From Lumbricus terrestris (Eukaryota > Annelida > Clitellata > Crassiclitellata > Lumbricidae): a stretch of 64,000 nt of DNA. Made by a program: the position numbers and the translations under genes. Shown in pieces: positions 14,201-24,939 of the stretch. The notes under the pieces were generated by a model that did no database searches, was not told the DNA's origin, and was given only the letters and a program-made list of their open reading frames with translations. Numbering within the stretch: position 1 is the stretch's first letter; every line of letters begins with the position of its first letter. The stretch covers positions 38,341,149 through 38,405,148 of the forward strand of contig OX457046.1 in the NCBI GenBank assembly GCA_949752735.1, read 5' to 3'.

Positions 14201-17200
14201 GTAACAATTTTCATAGAACATCGTAACATATGCCGGATATATAATATTAACCTTACACCAGTGGTTTCCAGCCTTTTTTGACTGTCGGGCCACTTTTTCT
14301 AAATTAGAGGACACGAGGGCCACTTTTTCTTAGTTGAAGGACATTAAGGGGCCACAAGACTAAAATTTAATTAACTAAAGGCGTATAAAATTGCTATAAT
14401 TGAATCAAAATAGAATGTTTTATGCGATTTATTAACGTCCAAATAAAATAATTTGTAATAGAAAAGAATTATATATCTATCACATGTGTCCAAATTGTCA
14501 ATTTTTAAATATATTTTTCTTAATTCATTGAGAGGCTGAGGGCCATTTTTGTCGGCCAGGCGGGCCACTTTTGGCCCGCGGGTTATGGGTTGGGAACCGC
14601 TGCCTTACACCGTAAAATATCATGTAGACATCATATTTACGCAGGGCACATACAATAACTTCATGCTGCAATATAGTTTAGATATCGGAACATGTACTCA
14701 CATGAGCCACGCTGAGCTGAATGAGTGACTAAGTATGCTACTGAATAAATGAGTGAGTGAATCGAGTTGATGATTGATTGATTGACTAATTGATTGAGTG
14801 ACTGACTAATTGAATGATTGAGTGACTGATTAATCGAGTTTATGATTGATTGAGTGACAGATTAATTGATTGATTGAGTGAATAAATGAGTTGATGAATG
14901 AATGAATGATGTAAGGAGTGAACGAAAGAAAGAATTAGTGAATAAATGAATGAGTGGATGAATGAGAAAATAAATCAGATAATGGTGCTTCAAATATGGG
15001 CAACAAGAATAATAATAACATATAACAAAAATAATGCTAACAACAAAGTAAATTAAAGTATCTATGTTTGTATTTGCACTTGTTATAGCACCCCTTCAAG
15101 GTTACTACTCAGAAGCGCTCCCGACTACAGCACTGAATTGGAGTTTCACGCCGAAGCGCTGAGCAATTGCGAGTGAAGGACTTGCTCAAGGTCCCTACGC
15201 AGCGGTTTGAGGTGGATTCGAACCTGCAACCCTTCGGCTGCAAGGCAACGAACTTACCCACTACACTACCGCACCAAACTCCTTACTATGGCTACTGACA
15301 GAGGAAGCGACAGACCCAAGAAAGAGTCGATCGTAGCGATGATAGTAGGTGAGGCCTTCGAGAGCCAAGTCAATCAGATTCTTTGAACGGCTTATCTGAA
15401 ATGAGAAGAACAGAAAAGTCGAGAATTGTAAGTTCGTTCAAGTCCGGTCACTTCAATAGAAATCCGTAAGCCATTAATAAAAAAAAGACTGCTCAGAAAT
15501 AATTATTCAAAGATCATTAAAGACCAATTAGAGATAGCTCAAGAAACCATTCAAATCTCACTCAGAGGACACCAAAATGTCACTAAGAGGACACTCAAAG
15601 GCCATTCAGAGGACACCCACATGCCACTCACTGGACTCCAAAGGACAACCAAGGTCACTAAGATGACAGCAAAACGACCATTTATGAGGAACACCCAAGG
15701 GTCAATTAGAAAACACCCAAAGGTTATGCAGAGAACAACAAAACTTGACTAATAAGGAACACTCCAAGGCCTTATGAAGTTCACTGGGAATTTACTCCAA
15801 GATCTCTCTGTTCGCAGAGTCAATAAAGTACTCACAAAGCCAATTAGGTACTCACAGATTCATCGTAACGCTCTTCATTAATCATCTTCCAAATCATCCT
15901 CACTTCATTCGCCTGTCAGAAAGAAAAAAATTCAGTTTCAACTCCATCACGAAAACAATTTTAAGATATTACGATGAAAACGTAACATGTTTGTTTCAGT
16001 ATCTTTCAATATGCACGCAGAAGTTTAACGCCGTTGCATTTCGAGGCACGTTTGCACAATTGACCAGTGATGACGACCATTAACCCCAGAACAAAAGCAC
16101 TCAGTATTGTTTTTTAAAGCCTGAGGGATCATTTATACCTTGGGCGAAAAACAATAATAGTACATTTAATTGCATTTCAAGAAACCTTTAATCTGATGAA
16201 AAAATTAAATGATATCTGGATGGTCGAATGATTTTTCATTCACAAAAGAAGTTTAAATAACAAACCTGATCGGAAGGCATCAGCCGCCTGTAAAAGAAAT
16301 CAGAAACACTGATTTTGGTATCGAACAAATTAAACACATTCACATTGCAGTATTCATTTAATTTCATATATTTACAGTAAATGTAATTAATAAAATGTAA
16401 TTACAATTAAGCATCAATTGAAACATCGAGAAAAACTCACTTGAAAGGAGTGTAGAGGATTGAAAGTGTTGTGTTGCGGACTTGCTGCATTTTGATCTGC
16501 GAACAAAAAACCATCAACATAAATCTTATCAAGTTTAATGCATGCGAACGACGTCTCTGCTACCGGCAGGGGCAGATCCAGGGGCCAATCCGACCATGAC
16601 CCCATTTAGAAATTTCTTTATTTTTGACCAGCTATCCGGGTTCGGAAAGTTGACGTGGCCCCCATGAGCCCCCGCAACCCCTCCCTGCGCCAACAAGGTC
16701 CGATTGAAAAAAGGTCATCAACTATTTCGTCGGATAAAATGGTATCTTTTTCTTGGGAAATCGAGAAAATGACTTTTTAAGAAAAAGGTCATCAGATTTT
16801 TTGGCAACCAAGACAAAAAATTTTCCCTGTCCCAAGACTGAAAATTTTTGCCCCCTTTCGAAAATTTCTGTATCCGCCCTTGGTTACAAGTTCATTAGTT
16901 ATTGGGAGAGTTCAACCCCCTTTAACAAACTCATCTAAAGTGATGTTAAGAAGCATATTTTTACAATGAATTCACACATTGCCTACCAAGTTCACCAGAG
17001 TGGGGATTCCAACCTACAGTGCTCTCTGTGTTAAAAGAGGCAGTAGCTGTGTGATGGACTTTGACAGCTCTACGTAATCAGTCATCATGTCCTAGAAGGG
17101 ACGTACTTATGGTGAACAGCATTCAAGTACATCATGCACTTGATTGATTACCTCAAACTGTTCGAGAATCTGTAGCGCGTTGAGGAATATACTTTCGGCC

Positions 17201-20200
17201 TTGAATTCGATGCTTGCGTTCAGGTAGTCGAGGGGCACCTGGCCCTGAAATCAAGCAAAGGACCAAAATACTGTAGCTGTGTATGAAGACATATGCACTG
17301 AAGACAAATGCACTGAAGACAAATGCACTGAACCATGAGTATTATATTATAATATTAATTATATTATATTAATTATATTATAGCCAACAGACCAAAAATG
17401 GCAAATTTCAAGATAATCTTTAAATGAATAATTTACAGTTGATGCAAGGTAAACATTAAGCAAACATTACGAAAGCACTAAGTAAACATCGTGTAAACAT
17501 TAAGTAAGCATTAACACACCTTATACATAAATGATACATTCACAAGTATATGCAGAGGGAGACAGAGAGAGAGAGACACATATACGCAGACAAAGGCAGA
17601 GACAGACAAGATGCATACATAGATAAAAGATCTATAAGCTAAGCTTAGCAATGATTCAAATTCCACCCGATTCATTTATCAATCCAGTATTATGGTCATG
17701 AATCATAAAATCTGCCTCTAATCGAACAAAGCAGTTGCTACAAGTGCTTTGCTACAGAAACGCAGACACAAACACGCACACACAAACACGCACACACAAA
17801 CACACACACACGCAACGTCTAGCAGCCACAACAATAGAGCAGCCGTGCAAGAACTAGAGCAGAAGAGCGAAAAACACGTCTAACGACTACTAACGACAGA
17901 CTGGAGAGAGATCGGAACTCCAATCAGCACCGACATCAGGGTACTAATATCCGCCTGGAAAAAGACAACATTCATTAGGTTACTAAATTCACCGATGTCA
18001 TATATATGCATAACTTGTTGTAAAAAGAAATGGGTTATGACGATATTAATATTAATAATGTGCAAAAACATTGTCTACATAGAGTATTAGCGTAGGGATG
18101 CTTAAATGATAATTAATCGGTTAACCTGTATGCTGCGCCATTAGATATCGGTGCTCAAAAATATATAATAGATTCCTTTTAAATCATATTGTATATTGTA
18201 TTTAAGCATCTATAAAGTGCCTTGGGGGGTGAACCGTTCAGAAGCGCTTCCAGTGCGCAAGGCCATGCGAAAAGAAGCAGCAGGTGCTGAGAAGGGACAA
18301 GGCAGAAGAGAGACTGTGAGACAGAACTGCTGTGCGAACAGGAGAGTCAAATGATTGAGACTCAGCCATAGCAGTTCTAGAGTAAAGAACCAACATTTCA
18401 AGTCTTGGTACGAAAAAAGAAGAATTATGTTACGATGATGCTAATAAAATGTCTATAGAACATAGACGAGGGATGTTAAATGATAACCGGAAAACCTCTA
18501 TGCTTTGTCGTTAGATCATACTGGTGCTCAAAATTACATAATAAAATTCTTTTTAATGTTGTTGGTGAAATACCTGATTAACATCGGACCTTTTGATCTG
18601 ACTCAGCTGCCAATCTGCATCGAAAAACAGTTTAACAAGACAACAAATATCATAGTCATAATTACGATTGTTATCATGAATATTATTATTATTTTATTTC
18701 TATTATTACTATCGATACTACTATTGCTATTAATCACTATTTTCCAATTCCCCAAGGCAAACAGGATTTCTCTGGACTTGGATATTACTTGCCACCATAA
18801 TTAATTATTAATTTGGTGTCAGGTCGGAAGCGCCTCTGAGAAGTTCTCTTGAAGTGGCGATATATAAATGTATGATTACAATTATTAGCATTTTTATCAA
18901 TGTTAGCATTAAGCATCACAAATCAGTTCACTAAAATGAAGAACTTACTGTGCTGCATTTCAGAGGAAGTGTCTCCACCTGATTCCATGGGCGACCTGAT
19001 ACCTGCTCCCCAACAGACCAATGGGGTGAGAGTCTCGCTTGGATGACCTGCACCATGTGACCCTAGACAGCAAGAACAATAATATTACCCTAATATTACA
19101 TAATAGATATAAAACATAGTAAATAACAGGTGAATATATTATTATACACCTGACAGCCTTTCAAATAAAAACCAAAGTCTCACCTCTTTGAAAAATCATA
19201 ATCACAACAGCCTATGTTTGGCATAATTAATATAACAACAATAATAATAATATCTTCATTAATATTCAGCTGAAGAATCGCACTATAGTTACGATTAATA
19301 GAATGAACAGATGATCACAAGTTACTACAGTCGTCAAATTCAACTATCAGTAACCATGCAAAACATCCATAAAACATCCTACCGTAACTCATTTTACTCA
19401 CGCCATCTGCTGAATGAAATGTTGAGTCGACCTTTGGCAGGGTAGTTGGAAGCGACCCCATGTCCGTGTGCCCTGTGTGTCAGCGTGCTACCATTACCCT
19501 AAACACCAACCCCTGCATCTAGAGGACAACGGTGTGTTCATATTAGCACTACTTCGGTCTCATTCAGATTCCTCCCACTGTCCACAATGGCGGCGCCAGG
19601 ATTTCAGGTTTGGGGGTCCGAACCCTTGCGGACATTTTCCATTTTCATCGGCCAAAATTTCTGATAACCTTTTTTTGTCATCCGGTTGAAATCCCGTGAA
19701 TGGGTGACGGGTTTATCATGAAAATATTTCAGTTTTACAGTTTTACATGCCTTTTTTAGGGGGGCTTAGACCCTGGATGGCCTTTTAGGGGAGCCCCCTA
19801 TCCCCCTGGTGCCGCTGCTGACTGTCCACTTCGTCCATCCAACAGACTTACAAGACCTGTTGGTCCTAGCTGTAGAACTATGACTCAGTCTCGATCATTT
19901 GCCTCAATTGGTCCTTCTCTATGGAAAGCACATTCTCCTTCTGTTCGCTCTACAATTCTCTCTTCGTCCTTCCTTCTTCTCAAAACTGCTTAAATTCTAG
20001 TGGGGTTTCCTGAACAGATCACCCTACTAGAGGCGCTTTATAAATGCTTAAATACAATACAATATATTCACCCCAGTCTGTCATGCCGTGATCTGATGTG
20101 AACAAGTAAGCCGTCTGCTTATCGTGACGAAAGAACTCTTCCATCAGCCTCACTGTGCTCTCAACACCGCGATCAACGACTTGCAGGTTCTCCTGATATT

Positions 20201-23200
20201 CCCTGAAAACAGATTCAAGCAAAGAAAACTTGCACCGAAGACAATCCAGTCATGTGACAGGAAACCAGAATTTATTTACCACTGTTTGTCAAGAAATTTT
20301 ATATAGCACTAAAAACATTATCTAGTTTTTGCACAAATTTATCGTTTTTAGCTGTCTTTTAAAATTACATTTGTAGTTTCTGTTCTTCCAACATCAGATT
20401 TTTCGGTGACCAAGACGAAAATTTTTCCCTGTCCCAAGACAAAAATTTTTGCCCCCTTGTAGATCTCCCAATGTCTTTCAGGGATTATTCTGCACTTAAG
20501 GTCCATACCCAGTAGGATTTTTCAGGGGTACCCTTGTCTCTAAACACTGCGTTTATTATCAATTCATTTGTGTCTTATCATATTTATTGTTCTGAACTCC
20601 CGCACGATTATTTGGGACGAATAAATAAATTTTTTCTAATTAGTAACAAACTTATATAGCTCTACTAAAACGAAAATAATCAAAGGTCACTTTGCACCAG
20701 CCTAGACAACACAGGAAAAGTCTGGAATGAGCTTGGAAGAGCTAAGAGAGGCGACAATAAACAGGAGACAATGGAGAGGATACATCATGACTGTCGCCAG
20801 AGCTCCAAGAGCTGACGGCACCAGGTGAAACGACGCTAGGCCGGTGCAAAGTGACCCTTAATTATTAATTTGGAAGAACTGAGGGACTTGTCTGTGAACA
20901 GAGAACAATGGAGAATGTGTGTCAGGATAATCGCTAGAGCTCTACGAGCTGACAGCACAAGGTGACAAGGTGAGACGACGCTAAATGCAAATAAGAACAG
21001 AACATCTATCACATGTATAGCAGATTAGATTAATGGCCTGGGGTAGCATTGGCTGACATCTAGTGCTTTAAGCACGAGTACGATAAAAATTACCAATAAA
21101 TAATAATTAATTTTTAAAAATATCGATAGAACGCTCACTTTTCAGCATATCAAAAAGGTGCCATATAAAAATCATGGATTGTGGCTAGTCTTAGATGGAA
21201 AAATCAGTCTGCCTGGATTGTGGTCGTGGAGGGGAGAAGTTGTTTACTTTGACTGCGGCTTTTTCACGTGTCCGCTTGTATCAAGACCGAGAAGATGCAA
21301 AAAGAAAACGAGTTTGTCCTGATGAAGCAGTTGCACAAGGGTTTCGTTATTGACGGCCGTCTGAAAAAACTCCTGAAGTAAAAATACCAGAGCATCTGTC
21401 ACTATGGAAAATCATGTGAAAAGGAAAAACAATGCCAAACCAGATGGAAAACTATAGCAAACCAGATGGAAAAACTATAGGAAACCAGATGGAAAACTAT
21501 AGAAAACCAGATGGAAAAACTACAGCAAACCAGATGGAAAAACTACAGCAAACCAGATGGAACCAGATGGAGAAACATGGCCAAACAAAAAGCAAAAACC
21601 ATAGCAAATTTTATGCAAGAGCAAAGGCAAAACAGATGGAAAACTAAGCCAAACTAAAACCGCAAAAACTATGCCAAACAAAAGTACGGCTGTAATAGAC
21701 AGCAACAACATTAGCAAATCTAAATTCTAAACCAATTGATCTCGATTGAAATCTGCAGCTGGCCAAACAACCTCAGATAAATTCCTAGAAACTTTCACGG
21801 TTATAACAAATAACAAAAATTCCTTGGACATATCTCCTGGACGTATCTTACCTGTACTCTGTCGAAGACCCACGTATCCAGTTTCGTCATGTCGGCACCA
21901 GCAAAATCTTCGCTCTGTCCCGGATACATATGGACAGCAACGTGATCCCCAGACGCACCTGAGAATAGAGCAACCGAGATAGATCAACTGAGATAAAATC
22001 TCGTGTACAAAAACCACAGATAAAACAGCACAATTACTCTTCTTCACCACAAAGTCCCATGTCTGTCTAGCAAGCATGTATGGGTGGCAAACCCCATGGT
22101 ATGTGTGCACAAAATTTGGCAGGGCGCGGTGGTGTAGTGGTGGCGTCGTTGCCTTGAAGCCGGAAGGTTCGAGGTTTGAAACCACCTCGCCGCGTAGGGA
22201 CCTTGGGCAAGTCCTTCACTCACAATTGCTCAGCGCTTCGGCGTGAAACTCCGATGCAGTGTCCGCTCTACATTCGGGAGCGCCTCTGAGTAGAGAGAGA
22301 GCTTGAAGGAGCGCTATAACAAGTGCACATACAAACATACAAAGTGGCATGAGCAAAAGTTTTGGGGTGAAGCAGACCCAAAATTTTAAAATTGCAAATG
22401 CATGATCACTTTTCCATTTCATGTGCAAATCATATAATCTGAGAACAATAATGCTATATAGCGCAAATTTGTTGGAAGCACGGCAGGGCTGTTTTAAAAA
22501 ATGTTTAGCCACCTTTGACGTATAACCTTAGAAAGCGCATACATGTACTAGATAGTACAGCATACAATATAACTGCTTAAAATGCATGTACATGTACATT
22601 TGCAAGTAACTACACGAGCATGAGTAAGTTAGGTAAACACCTAGTATGCATTTTGAATACCACACAAAAGCACAGCCTATGCGAGTGTAAACATTAAATG
22701 TGCAGATTACATGCCCACTTACATCAGATCCCACACTATTTACAGCTGATAATAAAAGGAACAAATAAGCAATTTATATGGACAAGCAAAAACAAACACT
22801 GTCGCACCAATTCGCAAACCACTTCCACACTTAAAAATGAAAAAGGATAATTTTACCCTTCGAGAACATCGGCAGAATGTCGGGGCTTCCCCACGACCAC
22901 GTCTGTCGACTCTCGTTAAAAACCGAATCAAACTCAACAGGGTTTTCCTTCCATCCTAGAAAACAAGAGTGAACTGCATTGTATTGTACCGGTATTTATA
23001 AATTTATATATTATATATATAGGTATATCGCAGTGCACACTAATAAGGAGTGCTCCCAGTGCAAGAGCGTGGGGCGCAGTGGTGTAGTGGGTATGCTCGT
23101 TGCCTTGCAGCCGAAGGGTTGCAGGTTCGAATTCACCTCAAGTCGCCACGTAGGGACCTTGGGCAAGTCCTTCACTCACAATTGCTCTCCACTTCGGCGT

Positions 23201-24937
23201 GAAACTCCGATGCAGTGTCCGCTCTGTAGTCAGGAGCACCTCTGAGTAGATAGCTTGAAGGAGTGCTATGACAAGGGCCCGTACAAACATACAAACAAAA
23301 GACCAAGAGAGAAAGAAAAAACAGAAAAAAGAGGCACAGCTAATACTGAAGAGCAATGCATCAAAGGAGTTCCTAGCTCGCGGGAAAAAAAACTGTACCG
23401 AAGAGAAGTGGCCGAGGTCGGCAGATGGATTAGCTGATATAGAAAACTTGAGAGTTCAGACGGTTTATGACCGATTAATGTGAGAACTTCGAGTTGACAC
23501 CGAGAAATATACACAATAAAACAGATTCATGCCTAACCCATTGTGTTTTTCACAGTGCTGTCTTAGAATTGTGAGGATAACTAGTTCTAGAGACTTTGAG
23601 CTTCTTCTCCATATGAGTCAGTCTGCATCATCTTTTGCTACAACACTACTCTCAAGCCTACGTGACTTTGTACGGTAATGCCGCGCACAGATGAATCAAA
23701 CAATCAGAAAAATTTATGGAAATACTGGACAAGCTAAACTACCTAAAGTCAGACTGTGAAAAGACCCCTGCTTTGTGATTTACCTTTTGCAACAGCGCTG
23801 ACGTCTTCGTAAAAGCCAGCAATCAGAGCGACATGACCCGGCCGCGATTCTGTAGGTACGCGAGTGTGTGATATGCCCCACGATCCTTCGCTTTCTATCT
23901 TCTTCCTGCAGAAAACATGTTTTCCATCGCTTCATTTAATTGCATCATTGCACAACATAAGTGAAAAACTGCTACAGGTAAAGTAAGTAAATATGTTTTA
24001 TTTATTCAATTGTAAACTGCATCTGAACTTAAGCATTCAAAAGTTCAATCACCCTAAATCAAGCAATATGTTACATGTTGAAATCATGAACATTTGCAAG
24101 TCAATGCATTGTAAATCTTCGAGAATGTCTCAGTGCCCACAAAACCACGTCAGAGATATCCGCTTATTCACTGGCACCACACCAAATCAATCCACAATTT
24201 CCAAGACTGCACTATTCATTCCGGTGTCAGGTCGAAATCCGGGGAGGTAAAGCTGATGAAACAGCGTGGTGCTATAGTGGTAATCATAGGCGTACGGGAC
24301 ATTTCGGCAGTGGGGGGCAACAAGAAATATTTTGCCCGAAAAATCTGACGACCTTTTTTTTGTCATTTGCCCAAAATTCTTAGGATTTTCCCGTCCGAAA
24401 ACTCTGACGACCTTTTTTTTACCCCTGCGTGTCCGAAAAATCCTCTCACACCTGTTTTGCCCAAAAAAAATTCCCAAATTTTTTGGCCCGTCCATGCCTC
24501 TTTTGCCCGAAAAACACATTTGCCCGAAATTTCGGGGGGCATTTGCCCCCTCCGGACCCCCATCTCGTACGCCTATGGTGGTAATCAATAATAGTGGTAG
24601 TCGTGTGTTGGAACCTGTTGCTGCATATAGAACTGTAAAGTCAGAAAATAAAATAAAAGTTCTATAAATAAAGGTGACAGAACTTTCGGTAATCGAGCAA
24701 AAAGACAGTGTACCTCAAAAACGGGGCTGCCGTCGTTCCATCTTTATGAAGTTCAAACAATTTGTCGGCACGAAGTCCATCGGCGACGAAAAGCACAATT
24801 CTCTTTGCTGGAGCAGGAAGCCGACTGACGTGTGGGGTCATGCCATGGACCAGAGGTGATGTGAAGTATATGTCAAAAATCGAATAGAAGAAAATCAAGT
24901 GAACAAGAAGACCAGCCGCAACCAAAATCCAGTTCAT
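2212..24937 (-). CDS. PIGN: PIGN, GPI ethanolamine phosphate transferase 1 (complete, 28 coding exons)
   Basis: Transfers ethanolamine phosphate to the first mannose of the GPI-anchor precursor in the ER membrane. Exons in transcript order: 24714-24937, 23784-23905, 22857-22955, 21852-21958, 21248-21372, 20072-20202, 18949-19062, 18574-18614, 17895-17954, 17152-17244, 16441-16496, 16266-16287, 15856-15912, 15316-15395, 14017-14198, 12523-12595, 11966-12068, 10320-10412, 9523-9614, 8423-8473, 7544-7607, 7007-7115, 6496-6598, 5793-5883, 4833-4922, 4302-4433, 3273-3389, 2212-2394. All junctions are GT/AG with matching phase; they sum to 2814 nt, 937 residues plus stop (the human protein is about 931). 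An N-terminal signal-anchor is followed by an alkaline-phosphatase-superfamily domain: VADGLRAD (D53), [10 protein letters not shown] (T93), LLGLDTSGH (D215, H219) and [16 protein letters not shown] (D263, H264, H276). The C-terminal half is many membrane helices and ends GNKSHEH. A CAG acceptor two bases before the ATG implies a separate 5' UTR exon. Confidence 0.96.
2524..2705 (-). mobile_element. LINE/SINE 3'-tail repeat
   Basis: Reads inverted from ATTTATATAGCACCTCTTCG through CTACTCGGAAGTGCTCCCA to GAGGGTCCCACCGCCGAG and AAAGCACGG. The GCGCTATATAAAT-type tail and body resemble other copies at 7255-7390, 7862-7990, 57076-57180, 59742-59905 and 62275-62385. Confidence 0.65.
2745..2930. repeat. 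Direct tandem duplication in last PIGN intron
   Basis: GTGTATTAAAAGCGACTTGG through AATAATGTACACATGG appears at 2745-2835 and again at 2837-2930 with only a short insertion and one substitution. Confidence 0.93.
3960..4301 (-). repeat. 36-bp minisatellite repeating the PIGN exon 26 splice donor
   Basis: About nine tandem units of 36 bp start directly at the donor of PIGN exon 26 (4302-4433) and run into the intron. On the minus strand nearly every unit ends GA(C/T)GAAG followed by GTAA(C/T)G, the same context as the genuine donor. Because 36 is a multiple of three, the frame stays open through all units as 12-residue repeats of the form VMLKFI-x-V-x-M-x-K until a stop past the array. Confidence 0.9.
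5159..5380 (+). mobile_element. tRNA(Gly)-like SINE, copy 1
   Basis: The head GGCGCGGTGGTGTAGTGGTG has an RNA polymerase III A box (TGGTGTAGTGG) and, 40 bases on, a B box (GGTTCGAATCC). The body is conserved (GGCAAGTCCTTCACTCGCAA, CTTCGGCGTGAAACTC, CAGTGTCCGCTCTGCAGTCG) and the tail is GGCGCTATAACAAGTGC. Intronic in PIGN. Confidence 0.92.
7862..7990 (-). mobile_element. LINE/SINE 3'-tail repeat
   Basis: ATTC microsatellite, then TTTATATAGCGTCCCTTCAA and CTACTCAGGAGCACTCCCAG, the same arrangement as at 62275-62385. Confidence 0.65.
8055..8400. mobile_element. hAT-type miniature element, GCGTAGCCAGG family
   Basis: An exact 8-bp duplication AACACAGC flanks it (8047-8054 and 8401-8408). Imperfect inverted ends are GGGGGCGTAGCCAGG and the inverse of CCCCCTAGCTACAACCTTG. 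The interior has the repeated GATGACCTTTTT / AGTCATC module. It has no coding capacity and lies in a PIGN intron. Confidence 0.85.
8815..9108. repeat. AATC tetranucleotide array
   Basis: Imperfect (AATC)n with interspersed CACTC and CTCGATTAATC words. Intronic in PIGN; an inverted counterpart is at 14735-14970. Confidence 0.95.
9944..10160 (+). mobile_element. tRNA(Gly)-like SINE, copy 2
   Basis: Same head, B box GGTTCGAATCC, body and GGCGCTATAACAAATGCACA tail as the copy at 5159. A few bases are deleted in the A box. Intronic in PIGN. Confidence 0.92.
10636..11846 (+). mobile_element. Tc1/mariner-family relic with duplicated terminal inverted repeats
   Basis: The ends are CACTGTGGTTCAAAA and its inverse TTTTGAACCACGGTG, each next to a TA (10634-10635 and 11847-11848), the target duplication of this superfamily. 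Each terminus consists of two tandem diverged copies of a repeat of about 205 bp (10636-10850 and 10853-11045 on the left; about 11530-11640 and 11640-11846 on the right, inverted). Between them is a frameshifted remnant of the transposase catalytic domain with [16 protein letters not shown] and [13 protein letters not shown]. The N-terminal DNA-binding part and first catalytic Asp are missing. It sits in the PIGN intron between exons 17 and 18, inserted in a SINE/LINE tail. Confidence 0.88.
12147..12375 (+). mobile_element. tRNA(Gly)-like SINE, copy 3 (diverged)
   Basis: Begins GGGGTGCGGTGGCGTAGTGG with B box GGTTCGAATCC and ends in AATAAATAAATA. It is more diverged in the middle than the other copies. 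Intronic in PIGN. Confidence 0.88.
12632..12960. repeat. 28-bp minisatellite, about 12 copies, in PIGN intron
   Basis: Unit TCACTCATCATATATTCACA followed by TGATTTAG; near-perfect copies differ mainly at TTTAG/TTAAG/TTTTG. It lies just upstream of PIGN exon 16 (in transcript order), between exons 15 and 16. Confidence 0.95.
13381..13564. mobile_element. hAT-type miniature element, GCTTAAAGTGTG family
   Basis: Ends CAGTGCTTAAAGTGTGG and inverse CCACACTTTAAGCCCAG; flanking 8-mers AATTCAAC and AATTTAAC match at 7 of 8. The interior repeats AAGTGCCTGGACG and GCCGTCCATGACCGTCCAG. A second copy is at 31965-32110. Confidence 0.75.
14259..14602. mobile_element. hAT-type miniature element, CAGTGGTTTCCAGCC family
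   Basis: Exact 8-bp duplication CCTTACAC at 14251-14258 and 14603-14610. Ends CAGTGGTTTCCAGCC and inverse GGTTGGGAACCGCTG are typical hAT termini. The element carries repeated GGGCCACTTTTT blocks. It inserted about 50 bp from PIGN exon 15, in the intron upstream of it. Confidence 0.9.
14735..14970. repeat. GATT/GAGT tetranucleotide array, inverted relative of 8815-9108
   Basis: (TTGA)n with GAGTGACTGATTAATCGAG, the inverse complement of the CTCGATTAATCAGTCACTC word in the array at 8815-9108. Confidence 0.92.
15066..15276 (-). mobile_element. tRNA(Gly)-like SINE, copy 4 (inverted)
   Basis: Reverse orientation: the tail inverse (GCACTTGTTATAGCACC) comes first, the B box inverse GGATTCGAACC and head inverse CCACTACACTACCGCACC come last. 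It ends about 40 bases from PIGN exon 14. Confidence 0.92.
16266..16287 (-). other. PIGN: 22-nt microexon of PIGN (exon 12)
   Basis: The exon is flanked by TTTTACAG and GTTTG and encodes RLMPSDQ after completing a lysine codon split across the upstream junction. It restores the frame between exons 11 (ending YTPFK) and 13 (starting ANEVRM), and matches the KLLSDSKQ region of vertebrate PIGN. It is shorter than most gene finders accept. Confidence 0.85.
16565..16883. mobile_element. Degraded CAAGGGCGGATAC-family element
   Basis: The right end GTATCCGCCCTTG is the inverse of the left end of the element at 49854. The interior has AAAGGTCATCA and GGTATCTTTTTCTTGGGAAAT. The left end CAGGGGCAGATCCAGG is diverged and the target duplication is not clear. 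It lies in the PIGN intron between exons 10 and 11. Confidence 0.6.
18813..18870 (+). mobile_element. LINE/SINE 3'-tail repeat
   Basis: GGTGTCAGGTCGGAAGCGCC, CTGAGAAGTTCTCTTGAAG and GGCGATATATAAATG. The same sequence at 10588-10633 is where the mariner relic inserted. Confidence 0.6.
19585..19820. mobile_element. hAT-type miniature element, GGCGGCGCCAGG family
   Basis: Exact 8-bp duplication ACTGTCCA at 19577-19584 and 19821-19828. Ends CAATGGCGGCGCCAGG and inverse CCTGGTGCCGCTGCTG. The interior has AACCTTTTTTTGTCATCC. A truncated relative sits at about 364-480. Confidence 0.87.
20715..20980 (+). pseudogene. Two tandem LINE-like C-terminal remnants
   Basis: Two related segments (20725-20840 and 20875-20975) read [16 protein letters not shown] and [16 protein letters not shown], followed by RA-x-RAD and TR, then a GACGACGC word. 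The DR-x-x-WR pattern is typical just after the reverse transcriptase of some LINEs. They lie in the PIGN intron between exons 5 and 6. Confidence 0.45.
21430..21615. repeat. Minisatellite of 21-22 bp in PIGN intron 4
   Basis: Tandem CAAACCAGATGGAAAAACTA with AG/CAG ends, about seven copies, decaying to the right. Confidence 0.85.
22122..22339 (+). mobile_element. tRNA(Gly)-like SINE, copy 5
   Basis: Head GGGCGCGGTGGTGTAGTGG, slightly damaged B box (GAGGTTTGAAACC), standard body and AGCGCTATAACAAGTGCACA tail. Intronic in PIGN. Confidence 0.92.
23071..23296 (+). mobile_element. tRNA(Gly)-like SINE, copy 6
   Basis: Head GGGGCGCAGTGGTGTAGTGG, B box GGTTCGAATTC, standard body, tail GTGCTATGACAAGGGC. 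Intronic in PIGN. Confidence 0.92.
24118..24284 (+). repeat. Dispersed repeat, CTTCGAGAAT...CAGGTCGAAA type
   Basis: Shares CTTCGAGAAT-TCTCAG-GCCCACAAAA-CCACGTCAG, an AGCTTATTCAC/TCCGCTTATTCAC word and CCGGTG(T/C)CAGGTC with a copy at 40720-40910 and partial copies at 40255-40460 and 56450-56500. Non-coding; class unknown. Confidence 0.55.
24285..24577. mobile_element. hAT-type miniature element, CATAGGCGTACG family
   Basis: Exact 8-bp duplication GTGGTAAT at 24277-24284 and 24578-24585. Ends CATAGGCGTACGGGAC and inverse CTCGTACGCCTATG. The interior has several GACGACCTTTTTTTT and TTTTGCCCGAAAA blocks. It lies in PIGN intron 1 and is inserted in an older dispersed repeat. Confidence 0.9.
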
Positions 24938-24939
24938 TG

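Noticed and set aside
17010..17100. Possible extra PIGN exon between exons 10 and 11 (minus strand, reading [17 protein letters not shown] after TTCTAG).
   Set aside because: The only good donor (GTAGGT) ends in the wrong phase for exon 11, and the vertebrate protein has no such insert; exon 10 joins exon 11 directly in frame.
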